Positions 22,371 to 33,300 of a stretch of 64,000 nucleotides of DNA are shown here, in pieces; position 1 is the stretch's first letter, and each line of letters begins with the position of its first letter. The translations under genes and the position numbers were made by a program. Source of the DNA: Axinella damicornis (taxonomy: Eukaryota; Porifera; Demospongiae; Axinellida; Axinellidae); contig OZ007516.1 of NCBI GenBank assembly GCA_963931865.1, positions 10,087,285 through 10,151,284 of the forward strand, in the 5' to 3' direction. The notes under the pieces were generated by a model, which saw nothing but the letters and a program-made list of their open reading frames with translations, made no database searches and was not told the origin of the DNA.

Positions 22371-22895
22371 TTGTCTGTGGCAGAGTATCAGTGTCAACAT
22401 TGTTCTAAGGTTTGCAAATCTGCATGTGGACTTACAAACCATCAAAGGTCCCACTTGGCTCTCACATGCCAGCTCTGTGGTAAGATCTGCAATGCCGATA
22501 CCCTTCAAGATCATTTATCAGAGATCCACCCAGAGAAGCTAACATTTAGCTGTAGATACTGTTTGAAGGGCTTTCCTACTGACCTAGCTCTGCAAGGTCA
22601 TGTGAAATCATCTCATACTAAATACATGTGCCAGTGGTGTGGGAGGTCATTCCCCAAAAGCTATCTTCCTGAGCATTTCAGGATTCACCAACGGCCTGAA
22701 GTTCCCCATAAATGTGAAATCTGTGGCAAGATATTCACCACATCCAACTATACCTCAAGAAGCACATCAAAAGGTGTCACAAGCACTGAGCATCACCAAG
22801 AACCTTGCACCCAGCGATACCTCATGAAGCACAATCATAATTATGAACCAATCAACAGCACAATGAACCTTTATCTACCTGGATTGATTGATTGA
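22371..22895 (+). CDS. C2H2 zinc-finger protein, finger block 2
   Basis: Five fingers without TGEKP linkers: CQHCSKVCKSACGLTNHQRSH, CQLCGKICNADTL..H, CRYCLKGFPTDLALQGH, CQWCGRSFPKSYLPEHFRIH and a last one, CEICGKIFTTSNY. The last finger loses its histidines. An extra TA in AACTATACC (about 22747-22754) shifts the frame; the shifted frame reads LKKHIKRCHKH and stops. The frame also extends upstream of 22371 toward block 1, so the TTG at 22371 is not a real start. Likely the 3' exon of the gene whose fingers begin at 21893. Confidence 0.75.
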   Translation: MSVAEYQCQHCSKVCKSACGLTNHQRSHLALTCQLCGKICNADTLQDHLSEIHPEKLTFSCRYCLKGFPTDLALQGHVKSSHTKYMCQWCGRSFPKSYLPEHFRIHQRPEVPHKCEICGKIFTTSNYTSRSTSKGVTSTEHHQEPCTQRYLMKHNHNYEPINSTMNLYLPGLID

Positions 22896-22899
22896 TCAG

Positions 22900-23770
22900 T
22901 ATCAGTGTAATTGTGTTCATATATTGTGTTACATATGTTGTGTTCATTTCACACTTCACAGACACTATCTTGTTCCTAATCTATCATAATAATATTTCTT
23001 TCCAAATCTCGGAAACAGTCAACACTTAAATCTTCATGAGTGTGAGCAGTGCACGACCCCATAGCTTTTCACAACTTCGAAGTCGTAGAGGCGCTTGAAA
23101 CCACCCACTCAACAACTATGGCTTCATTGCTTTTTGAGCACCTCTGAGACTGTGAAAAGCGAGGGATCATGAGCACAAAATACTGAAACTGTCCACTCAA
23201 CAACTAAGGCTTCATTTGCAACGCCACTTTCAAAGTTCAATCAAATAACCCCCCCATAGCTACACAAAAATATAGGTGACAAGGCAGAAAATACAATGGC
23301 CTAGTCTCCTCAGACACACAGTCACACACAAAACAGAAAGTAGCAACCAAAAGCACACCCTACAAGTCCAGACTGGCAGATAGTTGAGAAATATTGCATC
23401 AGAACTACGTATAAAGCATTTGTCACAGCAAAGGTTTATTGCCTAGCTAATTTTTCGCAATACCGGTACTTGCATGGCCGGACTTGATGACGCTGATGAA
23501 AGCAGTATGTCGAATCCAATCCCAAGAGCTGTTAGCTAGCAATTCTTGACTTTATGCATGACTGTCAGCTATAGCTATTTGTTTCTACTTCGCTGTCACA
23601 AGGTTTGTATACCTGTATACGTAGCTACTCAAACCACAACCACTGTTTAAGGCGGTGAAGATATTGCATTCAGCGCTTATCGGGGAGCGGCTAAATTGCT
23701 GGCAAGTATCTGAGGATGGTGTTTGATATTCAATATCATGATCATCAGTCGTCCAGTTACCGTGGTGACT
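22900..23770. other. no gene seen
   Basis: Low ORF content. A TTGAGCACCTC..GTGAAAAGC / CATAGCTTTTCAC..GAGGCGCTTGAAA pair near 23065-23165 is a weak internal repeat. Confidence 0.4.
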
Positions 23771-25206
23771 TACACACACTGGCATCATATTCAGTATTCA
23801 TATTGTGCCAGCATTGATAAAGGGGGTGTGGTACACATTACATTGAGAAAAGTGGTGTGTATGGTGGGCCTGCTTAATTCCCAGTTTCACAACTGGTGTG
23901 TGTGTGTGAATGTGTGTACCTCGTGCAAGCATGAGTAGATACACACAATTTGAATGTGTGCATTTTGTGTGCCCACATGTACACTTCATAAAATTCGTAC
24001 CCCCTATAGATTGAGTTGCATATAATCCCTTGCTGGATCTGATGCTGCACCTATGTATGACAACATGCATGTAGCAGTTATCTAGTGTGTAGAACACATG
24101 CAATTTGTCACTGCATGTTGTTTATGGAAGAGTCGTGTTCAGCTATAGCTATGACAATGTGCCTTGTTTGGACAAATAATATATTTTTAAAAGGCAGGAG
24201 GTGGGTTTAGGTATGGGGATGGAGGCAACTCAACTTACGTAGGTTGAATTACCGCTGAATCATATAATTATTGTTTTCTTTTTTTCTCTCACAATCTACT
24301 GTCAGTCTGACTGATAATCATTTGCAGCCTGTGCAGACTGCATGTTGGACCAGAGAATGAGGAAAAGGAAAAGGTTGGTCCTATTCCAAGCCCTGGCTAT
24401 TCTAATAGCCGTGTTCCAGTATGGCATGAGAGCAGTAGGGTCCGGACACAGTGAAGGGAGAAACTCTATCTAACAGCCAGGTAATCCAAGTTAAGGTTAA
24501 GTCCAAGTCCACAAATTTGTGGTTCCCTTGAAATTCTGTGCTGTTATACTCTGCATTCCTCTCTCTAGGATACCTCTTTCAGATTCTGGTGTTAATCAGC
24601 TGCTTCTAGCAACTGGTCAAATGAATTGTGCTTGTATCCATGTACGTCAACGATGAATCCTCCAAAGGTATCGCAGAATACCTCTGTGGAAGATGCTCCC
24701 CCAGCTCATTGGATCCTATCCTCTTACGGGAACTGGACGGTGAGTTAACACAGAAAGGCGTGACGGTACCTAATTTGTTACTGCTCAAGGGGCAGAAACT
24801 TACCCTCACGTCCTGTTAACCTAAGTTGATTACAAGTCGCTGTGAAAGCATTGCCTTCTGCATTGCAGTAACTAGGCCACATGCTTTTGGGTATCAGGTT
24901 CCCAATATCCCTCCCAAAACTTGTATGAAACCTTGTAGGCCTATCCCAGCACTTGGCAGATGTTGGCAAAATTTTATACGTAGTAAGTATAGCAGTTGTA
25001 GTTGCAGTTGGGTGTAGCCAAGGTGATTAGTACAATCATGTCATGGGCATAGGGGTAGTTTTTAGTTCTGACATGGATCAATTTATACTGTATAGCAGGT
25101 TTCTTTGGTGGGAGAAAACATTCGCAAATTTCGTGTTTCTGTGGTGACCAGGATACGGACACCGCAATGGGCCTAGTACTGATGATGGCCCTGTTCACTT
25201 TTTTCC

Positions 25207-26140
25207 GGGCGTCTTTATTCACTGGACTGGAGTGGACTGGACTGGAGTGGACTGGACTCACCCAAAAATCTGTAAAATGCCCTTTTCAGTGTAGGACAGA
25301 AGCTAAGCATACTTATTTATTCACTAAAGTTGGCCTGCACAGCCTGCTTTCGCATCTTTGCTCGAGTCGGTAGAGGTCAAAGGTCTTCTTCTTCTTCTTC
25401 TTTGTAACCTCCTTAGTAGGAGAGTATCCCGAATTGGGCTATTGATGTTGCGAGTGCAGTAGGAGTTCGTTCCTGCAGTTCCGTAGTTGGGCAATAAAGT
25501 CAATGATGAAAATTTGGGTGGCCTTGTCAGCGATCCATTCAACGCCCGTCATGACGTCAATGAAACGGTCTGGATCAACGGAGGGGTCCGGAATATGAGG
25601 CGCTATATTGTCGGGGCAGCCAGATAGAAGTTCTGAACGTCGGAGAGCGAGGAAGGGGCACCGTAGGATGAAATGGGCGGGGTCTTCGGGCTCTGAGTGG
25701 CAAAGCTTGCAGGAGGGATCGCCAGGTGATGAGGAGGTCCGTCTGGTCCTAAACCTCGAGGCGTCCAGCTCCAATCCGTCACACCCCACCAGCATCCTGA
25801 TTCTAAAATTGCACTTACTGGTAGCCTTGCGGTCATTAATGGTTATCGACCAGTGCTTGGCGGGCTTGCCATAAGTATGGCTACAGCTGCCGATGAGGTA
25901 GTCGTCGCAGTGGTCAGTAAGGGAGATGTAATGCTCGATGTTAAGGTGACCTTTGACCTCTACCGACTTGAAGAAAGACACGAAAGCAGGCTATGCTGCA
26001 TTCACTAAAGTTGCTTGCATTGCAAGCAACTTTAGTGAATGAATAAGTATGCTTAGCTTCTGTCCTACACTGAAAAAGGCATTTTACAGATTTTTGGGTG
26101 AGTCCAGTACAGTCCACCAGTCCAGTGAATAAAGACGCCC
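25207..26140. mobile_element. MULE-like element carrying a LINE-derived ORF
   Basis: A 934-bp element with long inverted ends (about 130 bp, starting GGGCGTCTTTATTCACTGG), flanked by a perfect 9-bp duplication CTTTTTTCC (25198-25206 and 26141-26149). The related site near 50725 has a single CTTTTTTCC and no insert, proving insertion. No transposase is encoded; the cargo is the ORF at 25439-25981. Nine-base duplications and long TIRs are typical of Mutator-like elements, but without transposase the class is an inference. Confidence 0.85.
25439..25981 (-). CDS. LINE-type C-terminal zinc-binding domain, captured
   Basis: An intact 180-codon frame. RIRMLVGCDGLELDASRFR then CKLCHSEPEDPAHFILRCP is the CxxC..H..C zinc-binding motif found after the reverse-transcriptase domain in some non-LTR retrotransposons (zf-RVT type). 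The N-terminal part and the C-terminal helical tail (IDFIAQLRNCRNELL) also fit a retrotransposon tail. No RT core is present. It sits wholly between inverted repeats, so it looks captured by the surrounding element. The apparent start may not be used. Confidence 0.65.
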   Translation of the reverse strand: MSFFKSVEVKGHLNIEHYISLTDHCDDYLIGSCSHTYGKPAKHWSITINDRKATSKCNFRIRMLVGCDGLELDASRFRTRRTSSSPGDPSCKLCHSEPEDPAHFILRCPFLALRRSELLSGCPDNIAPHIPDPSVDPDRFIDVMTGVEWIADKATQIFIIDFIAQLRNCRNELLLHSQHQ

Positions 26141-27130
26141 CTTTTTTCCAGCATACTCATTCCATTCAGCTACCAAAGCTGGATGGATGGCTGTACCTCT
26201 TTCGACCATCACGGCTGTCAAAATGTAATGACACCGGTAGTAGCCATAGATCTATCCAGCATGGCAGGGTGGACGAACCTGTTCCTATGCAAGCAGGTGA
26301 CATACAACTACTTCACTCCCAAACAGAAGGCGCAGATAGCAAAGCGAGCTGCCGAACGTGGCATGACAGCGTTTGCTATGGACTCACTCATCTTCTCGAT
26401 CCCGTTCTTATCTTGTTCTTATTCTCAGACCACCATCACATTGCAGCATTAGTGGCAATAGTGGGTGTAGCGAACTGGCAAATCGGCAAATCTTTTCTCA
26501 ACGAAAATCTGATTTTCAAGCAATTCGCGAAAGAAACCCAAACTCAACCATTGCCTTTCTTATGCTCCTCACATTGCTAGTACAATGACACCAGTACCCC
26601 AGCAAGGCATGCATCTTAATCTTATTTTGTACAAGTAGCTTCGCTTGCTTAGTTTAATTATGCCCTTGACTAATATGATGTGTGGGACTGCCACACTTTG
26701 CATTTCATAAATTACTATGTTACCTAGGTGTGTTCCTGCTCAAGTCCAAGAGATCGATCGAGCGAGGAGTGACTCTGAAGAGTTGACTTGAATGAGCATG
26801 AGAGACAGCTCTTTAGTAATGCTGTACTAGACTGACTTGTACCACAGGCTTCATGCTGACATCATGTTTATTTCTGAACTTGGAAACTTTGCTGTCATTG
26901 TAATTATGCAAGCTGCTATCACAGATTATCCAGTGGTTCACTGACAGTTGTTCCTCAGTTGTCTCAGTTGTCTTGGACGTCAGCATCCCACACATGCAGT
27001 TATAACAGCTATAAACAAAAGTAGCTGCACATGCACACTAATAACTTTGTTGGCACTTCAGTTTTCAGGACTGCTGGTTAGCTAGAGCTCTGGCTCATCA
27101 GATGTTGCAATGCTGTATGATGTAGCCTCA

Positions 27131-27300
27131 TTCTAGCCCAGATTTTATCTCGCAGCCAATTACGGCTATAGTATATATATAAATATATAAATTTTAATGA
27201 CAATGGAAGGCCGGGGGACCCATATGTCAAGAGTACAGATAAAATATACATATACAAATACACCTTGTTCCCAGTTGCGAGATAAAATCTGGGCGGCGGC
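27131..27300. mobile_element. fold-back element, partial
   Basis: Inverted arms CCCAGATTTTATCTCGCAGC and GCGAGATAAAATCTGGGCGG flank about 120 bp. The outer left end TAGCCTCATTCTAGC belongs to the TAGCCTC family; the right outer end is degenerate (GGCCTGGAACGGG). The same arm sequence occurs in the element at 2959-3060. Confidence 0.65.
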
Positions 27301-27396
27301 GCGGAGGCCTGGAACGGGATCGTGCGCACGCCGCTGTTTTGCATAGTCATTTCATGACGTAACCCTTTGCCTGTCAGCTCAGCTCAGCTCAACTAG

Positions 27397-27567
27397 CTAG
27401 CTATAGATAGATGCATCGATGTAGCTAATCCTTAACCTCAGCGAATCGCTGTGGATAGCTGTAGGTCTCCAGATCTGGAATATATTGCGTAGTACAGCCG
27501 TGTGACCCAGCTCTTCTTCTAAAAGAACACGGCGGAAGCGGAGAAGCAAGTCTCTTCGGTTTGCCAT
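27397..27567 (-). CDS. small hypothetical ORF
   Basis: An in-frame ATG at about 27567 gives 56 residues starting MANRRDLLLRFRRVLLEEEL and continuing to IFQIWRPTA.., with amphipathic, charged composition. I recognise no family. It could be a first exon or chance. Confidence 0.2.
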   Translation of the reverse strand: MANRRDLLLRFRRVLLEEELGHTAVLRNIFQIWRPTAIHSDSLRLRISYIDASIYS

Positions 27568-27670
27568 CCTGCGTCTCTCACACTGTCCAATTGTCACTGA
27601 AGGTGTGTGTGTGTGTGTGTTAGCAACGTAGTATGCATTTGTATATGGAGGGCAGGAGGAAGGGTAGCAA

Positions 27671-27733
27671 TAGTCTCGGTACCAGACTATTCGCGCACGG
27701 CGGCCGTGCGCGAATAGTCTGGTACCGAGACTA
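27671..27733. mobile_element. 63-bp perfect palindrome with 9-bp TSD
   Basis: TAGTCTCGGTACCAGACTAT.. and its exact complement share a single central base. Arms are 31 nt with no mismatch. It is flanked by identical GGGTAGCAA at 27662-27670 and 27734-27742. It looks like a minimal fold-back insertion. Confidence 0.9.
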
Positions 27734-28094
27734 GGGTAGCAAGAGGTAGGCAGGATGGAAGGAAACTTTGGATAACCTAACCCTGACCACACCCTAAGTC
27801 TTGTGCAACCGAAAGCGCTACTTTTACCATAACCGGTAATTGGAAGCCTCATAATGGATAATGACCGGTTAATTGGCAATGTGGTATGCTATGTCAACTC
27901 ATCAATGGTAAACTTGCTAGTACAGCTAGCAGTCTTGCACTGACCTTTTGCGGGTTGGTCTCTTAAGGATCTGTAATTGAATTAGCACACCTCTCTCACT
28001 TCCTAGATCCTTGAGAGACCCCACCTATCTATTTTGCCTCTGGACAACCAACCTGCAAAGGTCTGTACAGAACTTCAGAAATGCATGTAAATGA

Positions 28095-28257
28095 TAGCCT
28101 TGTTTCCAGGCCTACCCTATTTTTTTCTGTTCTTCAGTTTCCGTTGACAATAATACACGGATGCGGAAGGGCGGTTAACGTTTTTCGCCGCCCTTCCGCA
28201 TCCGTGTATCAGAAACCGAAGAACGGAAAAAACGGGGTAGGCCTGGGAACGAGGCTA
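28095..28257. mobile_element. fold-back MITE (TAGCCTC family)
   Basis: 163 bp, ends TAGCCTTGTTTCCAGGCCTA and GTAGGCCTGGGAACGAGGCTA-type complement, flanked by 9-bp duplications TGTAAATGA (28086-28094, 28258-28266). The inner arms around GACAATAATACACGGATGCG are shared with 29627-29754. Confidence 0.9.
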
Positions 28258-28439
28258 TGTAAATGATGGTTCAATACCTACAAAACAGGCCACAGTTCCA
28301 GTTCAGACAGTAACTGGTTATTAAAATATAATTGACTGGCAGTAAATAACTGCCATTATTGGGTACAGGTTCACAACACCCATAACCATAGCCGTATTCA
28401 AGATTTATGTGTCTGGAGGTGAGATATTCAGGGGCAGGA

Positions 28440-28690
28440 CTAGTCTAGAACTCCACAAAGAATAATTTGAGAAGGCCTGGGGCTGTACGCGGACAAACAA
28501 CAGCTGGGGGGGGGGGCGCAATCAGGGAACAATATATAGCTGAGGCAGACACAATAGGGGAGCAGCAGCTGAGGCGGGTGCAGCTGCATGAAGCCCACGC
28601 AATAGGGGAGAAGCTGCACCTGGAGGCAGACTGGTAAAGAATGAAGGGGAAGTACATGGAGCTGAGTGAGCAAAACTACTTTGTATAGCA
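28440..28690 (-). repeat. GCAGCAG repeat family, second array
   Basis: Units like GGGGAGCAGCAGCTGAGGC with ACACAATA between, in the orientation opposite to 21575-21830. A G run of 10 lies at about 28507. Confidence 0.7.
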
Positions 28691-28699
28691 CACGGGTGC

Positions 28700-29626
28700 T
28701 ACCGTAACTAGTCTGGACCCCAGCTCCAGGAACTTTGTCTAGTAGAGGGACATAGAGGACTTGAGTTACTGTGACCTCAGAGTTTAGCCCTTTCATGGAG
28801 GAGGCCAATAGGATTGCATGATCATACGTACAACAAATAGCTTGAGCACAGGAGTATCCATGCAGTACTCAACAAAGAATGGAATTCTGAAGGTTCCAAG
28901 TGCCTATAAATACTGAAACATGACATAACGGAAACCTGAGCTGGGTATTGCTATACAAGATTATGGTTTGCATTGGGAGCAAATGGTTAAGGGGGTGTTC
29001 AAGTTCCAAGTTGCCCTTCTCCTTGCATGAGAGGATCAGCCCATTGAGATCTTGCTTAGTTTGATAACCTTTTTCTTGTTAACCTAGGGAGGATAGCATG
29101 AAGGAGGGACAGATCTGTATTTTCTGAGATGATTCCTTGCTACCAATTACAGTTATGAGATCAGTGTGCTCACGCTGCTTTAGTTTCCCAAAGCTAGCAA
29201 GCTAGCTGGTATATAGCTACGAATTAACTGTCTGTACAGTTAGAGTTATTGCAGCTCAACCCTCCTCAAAGGCTAGTAGCGAACATCATAAATTTATAGA
29301 CCTTGCCGTATACATGTATGTCAATTTGCATGATTTGTATTACTCACAGACTGGCAGATATCTATACATAATTATGCATTTACTGCATGTTAAAAGGTGC
29401 TTACCAGAGACCAAGGGTACAGGGTACATGTAGCATTTGAGATTTGATTTGACGGGAAGTGTAACATATGTCAACGCATATATTGCCAATTCTTGCCGAT
29501 GCCACTTGTGCCCAGGTACAAAATCTACTGGCAGTGGACGAAATAAAAATTTTCAAGTGTCCAGACAATTTGTCCCAGCATAATCAATTTTGTTCTGCCA
29601 TTCTCGACTGTTGATCTGCCATTATC
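28700..29626. other. no gene seen
   Basis: No supported exon or repeat; short unrelated ORFs only. Confidence 0.4.
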
Positions 29627-29754
29627 TAGCCTTGTTCTACGTTTTTTTCAGTTCTTTGGTTTGCGTTGACGGATCTTCCACATCCGTTTATTATTGTCAA
29701 TGCAAACCGAAGAACAGAAAGAACAGGGTAGCTATAGGCCTGGGAACGAGGCTA
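29627..29754. mobile_element. fold-back MITE (TAGCCTC family)
   Basis: 128 bp, ends TAGCCTTGTTCTACG.. and ..GGGAACGAGGCTA, flanked by 9-bp duplications GCCATTATC (29618-29626, 29755-29763). Confidence 0.9.
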
Positions 29755-30340
29755 GCCATTATCCACAGATGCCACAGAATGAGTTGTGCATTCATAGTCC
29801 TGTTTGCCACCTGGTAAGTATATTCATGAAGCAACTGTGAAACCCATAATCATATTTGAAGCTACAACTTAGTGTTATAAATACGAGTGCATGTCTCTAT
29901 ATTGTAAGGAGGGCACTTCACCGTACATTGCAGTAAAGCGAGTCTACTCGCACATGCACAGTGTACTGCACTAGTAGGTCGCGCGCGGGTGTCATCCCGA
30001 TGTGGTATTTTAATGGCTGGACATTTTGACCGAACACATGGATGTTTGGTCGGACAAAGTGGACAAATGTTCGGAAAATGTCCGATGTCCGACCGTTATT
30101 TCGGCCACTGTACTGGTGAGGATTTTAATTGCAGGATTGTGTGAATGCATGTGGTCCAGCCACACATAACCTTGCTGGCTGGAGCTGCTGAGTAGCTAGC
30201 ACTGCACCAAGGCGTATCTATGGCGTATACACCACATAATGTATGCATGCTCCTACAATTATTAGGTTATGTACAATGTAATTGTCCACTGTTATTAACA
30301 AGAGTTATTTTACTTTGCTACGTTTTTGACAGGATAGAAA

Positions 30341-33300
30341 ATGATGTCAGTTACTACCTCAATATCAGTTTGTGTGGGACGCACTGCAAGGCACGCAATC
30401 AGGTCTTACCACAAAATTCCAAGAACACTGCATTCCAGACCTGGCTACCTTTTAGATGGGCCACAGGTACATTCAAGGTGTTTCACTGCTCGGCCACACC
30501 CTACTGTGGATTCGGTCATTCGAGTCAACCATGCAAGGGAGTACGGAGCTGACAGGATCTATGCTGGGCAGGCTGCCATATTGGGGAAGACTGAAGTGGG
30601 ACACGTAATAGAGGTAATGGGTTGGATAGTACAGTGAGACGAGTGTGTTATAGTAAATTAGTGCATGCCATTGAGTGGTATACAGCGCAGGGATGGAGGG
30701 TCTGGTGACTCTTTTCATGTTTCCGTGTTCCGTTGGAATGTACAATTATGTCATGTGAGGAGACTCATTAAGTTTTCTGTAACATCAACCTGAAGATCTC
30801 AACAATGGCTTGTGTGCTCTGACTGAGTCAGTGCAATCCACAGTGTCAGAGTTCATTGCTTTCAACATGTTTCAAGGTGTCAAAAGTCCCTACGTACGTA
30901 GCTGGTAGTCTCACGTAGCAAAGACTTCCCGCTCCCTGTCGGCAAGGAAACGAAGATATCTCCCCAGCAAGAAAATCTTACATAAGATCTTACATAAGAT
31001 CTTACACATGATAAGATCTTGCTAAGATTATCGGACGCAAGAAGTTTCATTTTCTTGTAAGATCATGGCAAGATCTTACAATGTTTCTTAATAAGCATGA
31101 ATAAGATTTGGTATTATATCATGCATGATCCTGTAAGATCATGCTGTATTTCTTGCATGATCATGTAAGATCATGCTGTATTTCTTGCATGATCATGTAA
31201 GATCATGCTGTATTTCTTGCATGATCATGTAAGATCATGCTGTATTTCTTGCATGATCATGTAAGATCATGCTGTATTTCTTGCATGATCATGTAAGATC
31301 ATGCTGTATTTCTTGCATGATCATGTAAGATCATGCTGTATTTCTTGCATGATCATGTAAGATCACTTGGTATTTCTTGTAAGATCATGTAAGATCACTT
31401 GGTATTTCTTGTTAGATCATGTACGATCGCTTGGTATTTCTTGTAAGATCATGCATGATCATGTAAGATCACTTGGTATTTCTTGTAAGATCATGCAAGA
31501 TTGCTTGGTATTTCTTGTAAGATCATGCATGATCATGTATGTATGATCTGGTAAGATTTCTTGCATGATCATGCAAGATCCCGTTGAGCTTTTCAAGATC
31601 AGTCAAGAGAGTAAATAATAGTGTAAGGAAAGATGTCACTTAAGTACAATATGAAAATAGTAAGTACGTACGTAATACAATAAGGGCACTGGAAATTTTT
31701 ACTCATTTGGAATGTTTTCCTTGTTTACATTCTTCATTCTTTTGTTGGCTATGTCGATGCACTTTTGGTTGCACTTCCTTTTGATGACACTTTCATTATT
31801 CTGGACAGTGTTGGCACCAAATTTCCTGTCTATACACTCTGCAGAAAGGTACAAGAACAAATGTTGTTACTCTACTGCTGGTCACCCATATTTACATACT
31901 AAGCATTTGTTTGTTATTATGCTTGATGGATAGATTGATCAATTTCAGACCATACAAACAGGGAGTGTGTGCTGTCTACAAAAGAAATCCCCTTCACGTA
32001 CCTTCAAGGAGCTTTACTTTGTCCTCAGGGAGACATGGCTTTTTCGAACGTTTTGATCTACTGAAGCATGACGTTCCCATTTCTTCATCAGTGAACAACG
32101 CATCCATGAGTGCCAATGCATATTTCTCTGGGTTTGGAGCCCGAATACTCAGTAAATTTACTCCACTTTCCTAAAGAATCCAATGTGATAGCGTGGTTAA
32201 GGATGGGGCTAGATAAAATCTCGGAAAATACCCATGCAAAGAAATGACTTACTGAGACCAAGGCACCCATATCTTCGCACTCCTGTTTGGGTTTTTCTGA
32301 AGGCAGACCTGTCAGCTGTTCATGGCTGGTCAACGGCGGAGCCACTGTTGAACCTGGCTTGCACAGCTGCTTTAAGTAACTCAGTACTTGTGTCATCCTC
32401 CGGTCAATTGATATCAGTAGATCCTGTGTAAGGGGAGCACAGTAAGTGTACATCTGTGTATTATGCCTCAGCCCCCTCTGTATGAAACCCTGTCCCCAAT
32501 ATTACGTGAGCTCGCACCCAATATGATTGAATCATTACTAGTTACGGTAGTATACACTAAACATACCCGATCGACATCCGTAAATCCCCTACTACATGAG
32601 GACTCCTCCACCTGGACGTCACTGTCAGTGTTGTAAGCTTCATTGAACAGCTATAGTGGTACAATAATTATGTGCCCAGGTGAATAGGTAACAGTATTGG
32701 TAGGAAGAATTTAGCAATCTCACTGCACATGGGATTTTGAAATTCATAGTTACCTCATGCCTCAGGCAGTACAGTGATCACTCAACACATGTTTACAATG
32801 GTATGGTTTGTGCTATATACATGTACATGTACTTAAGTAGATCTGGAAGTTGGGGGTGGGTGCTTGCAAGGAGGTATACATGTGTATTGTCAAGCAGTTC
32901 CTCAGTGTAAGTCCCACCTCCGTGCTTGAAGTTACTCCATGCACTGCCATGAATTCAGATTACATGATTGAGGCTACTTGAGGGGTAGGACCAACTATAA
33001 TAATAAGAACGCATGATGACATCATCGTCTTGGACAGTCAGGCTTGGATATCAACGCAGATTCACATCGATACAGCTCAAGAGCCATTCTGTACAGGTAG
33101 ACTTCGCCTCTAACTTTTGAGCTCTTCAATTTCCAGCTAGCCACTTACTACAAGATGTACAAGTACTCAGTTGAGATCACGAGTTCTATTTTTAGTAGCT
33201 ATAGTAAAGAGATTCTGATTTATGGCCATTACACGCTCTTCCTCCTCGGCCGCAATGAAGATTGTGCCATCATGCGCTCTTGATAATAGTATACATGCAT

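Larger units (their letters stand above)
23775..26925 (+). repeat. large inverted duplication, copy 1
   Basis: Matches 49320-51890 in reverse, block by block, over nearly its full length. Examples are the end GGCATCATATTCA../..TGAATATGATGCC, the block AGGCACATTGTCATAGCTAT, the 63-codon frame at 24628-24819 (KGIAEYLCGRCSPSSLDPIL) and TATGTTACCTAGGTGTGTTC. Near 26307-26370 the reading YFTPKQKAQIAKRAAERGMTA resembles the helix-turn-helix start of Pogo/Mariner-type or related transposases, so this may be a decayed DNA transposon. Copy 1 has a 934-bp insertion; copy 2 has its own insertion of about 350 bp. Confidence 0.85.

Noticed and set aside
31105..31370. Regular 32-bp repeats resembling a CRISPR array
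   Set aside because: Units are contiguous without unique spacers, in a eukaryotic transposon end.
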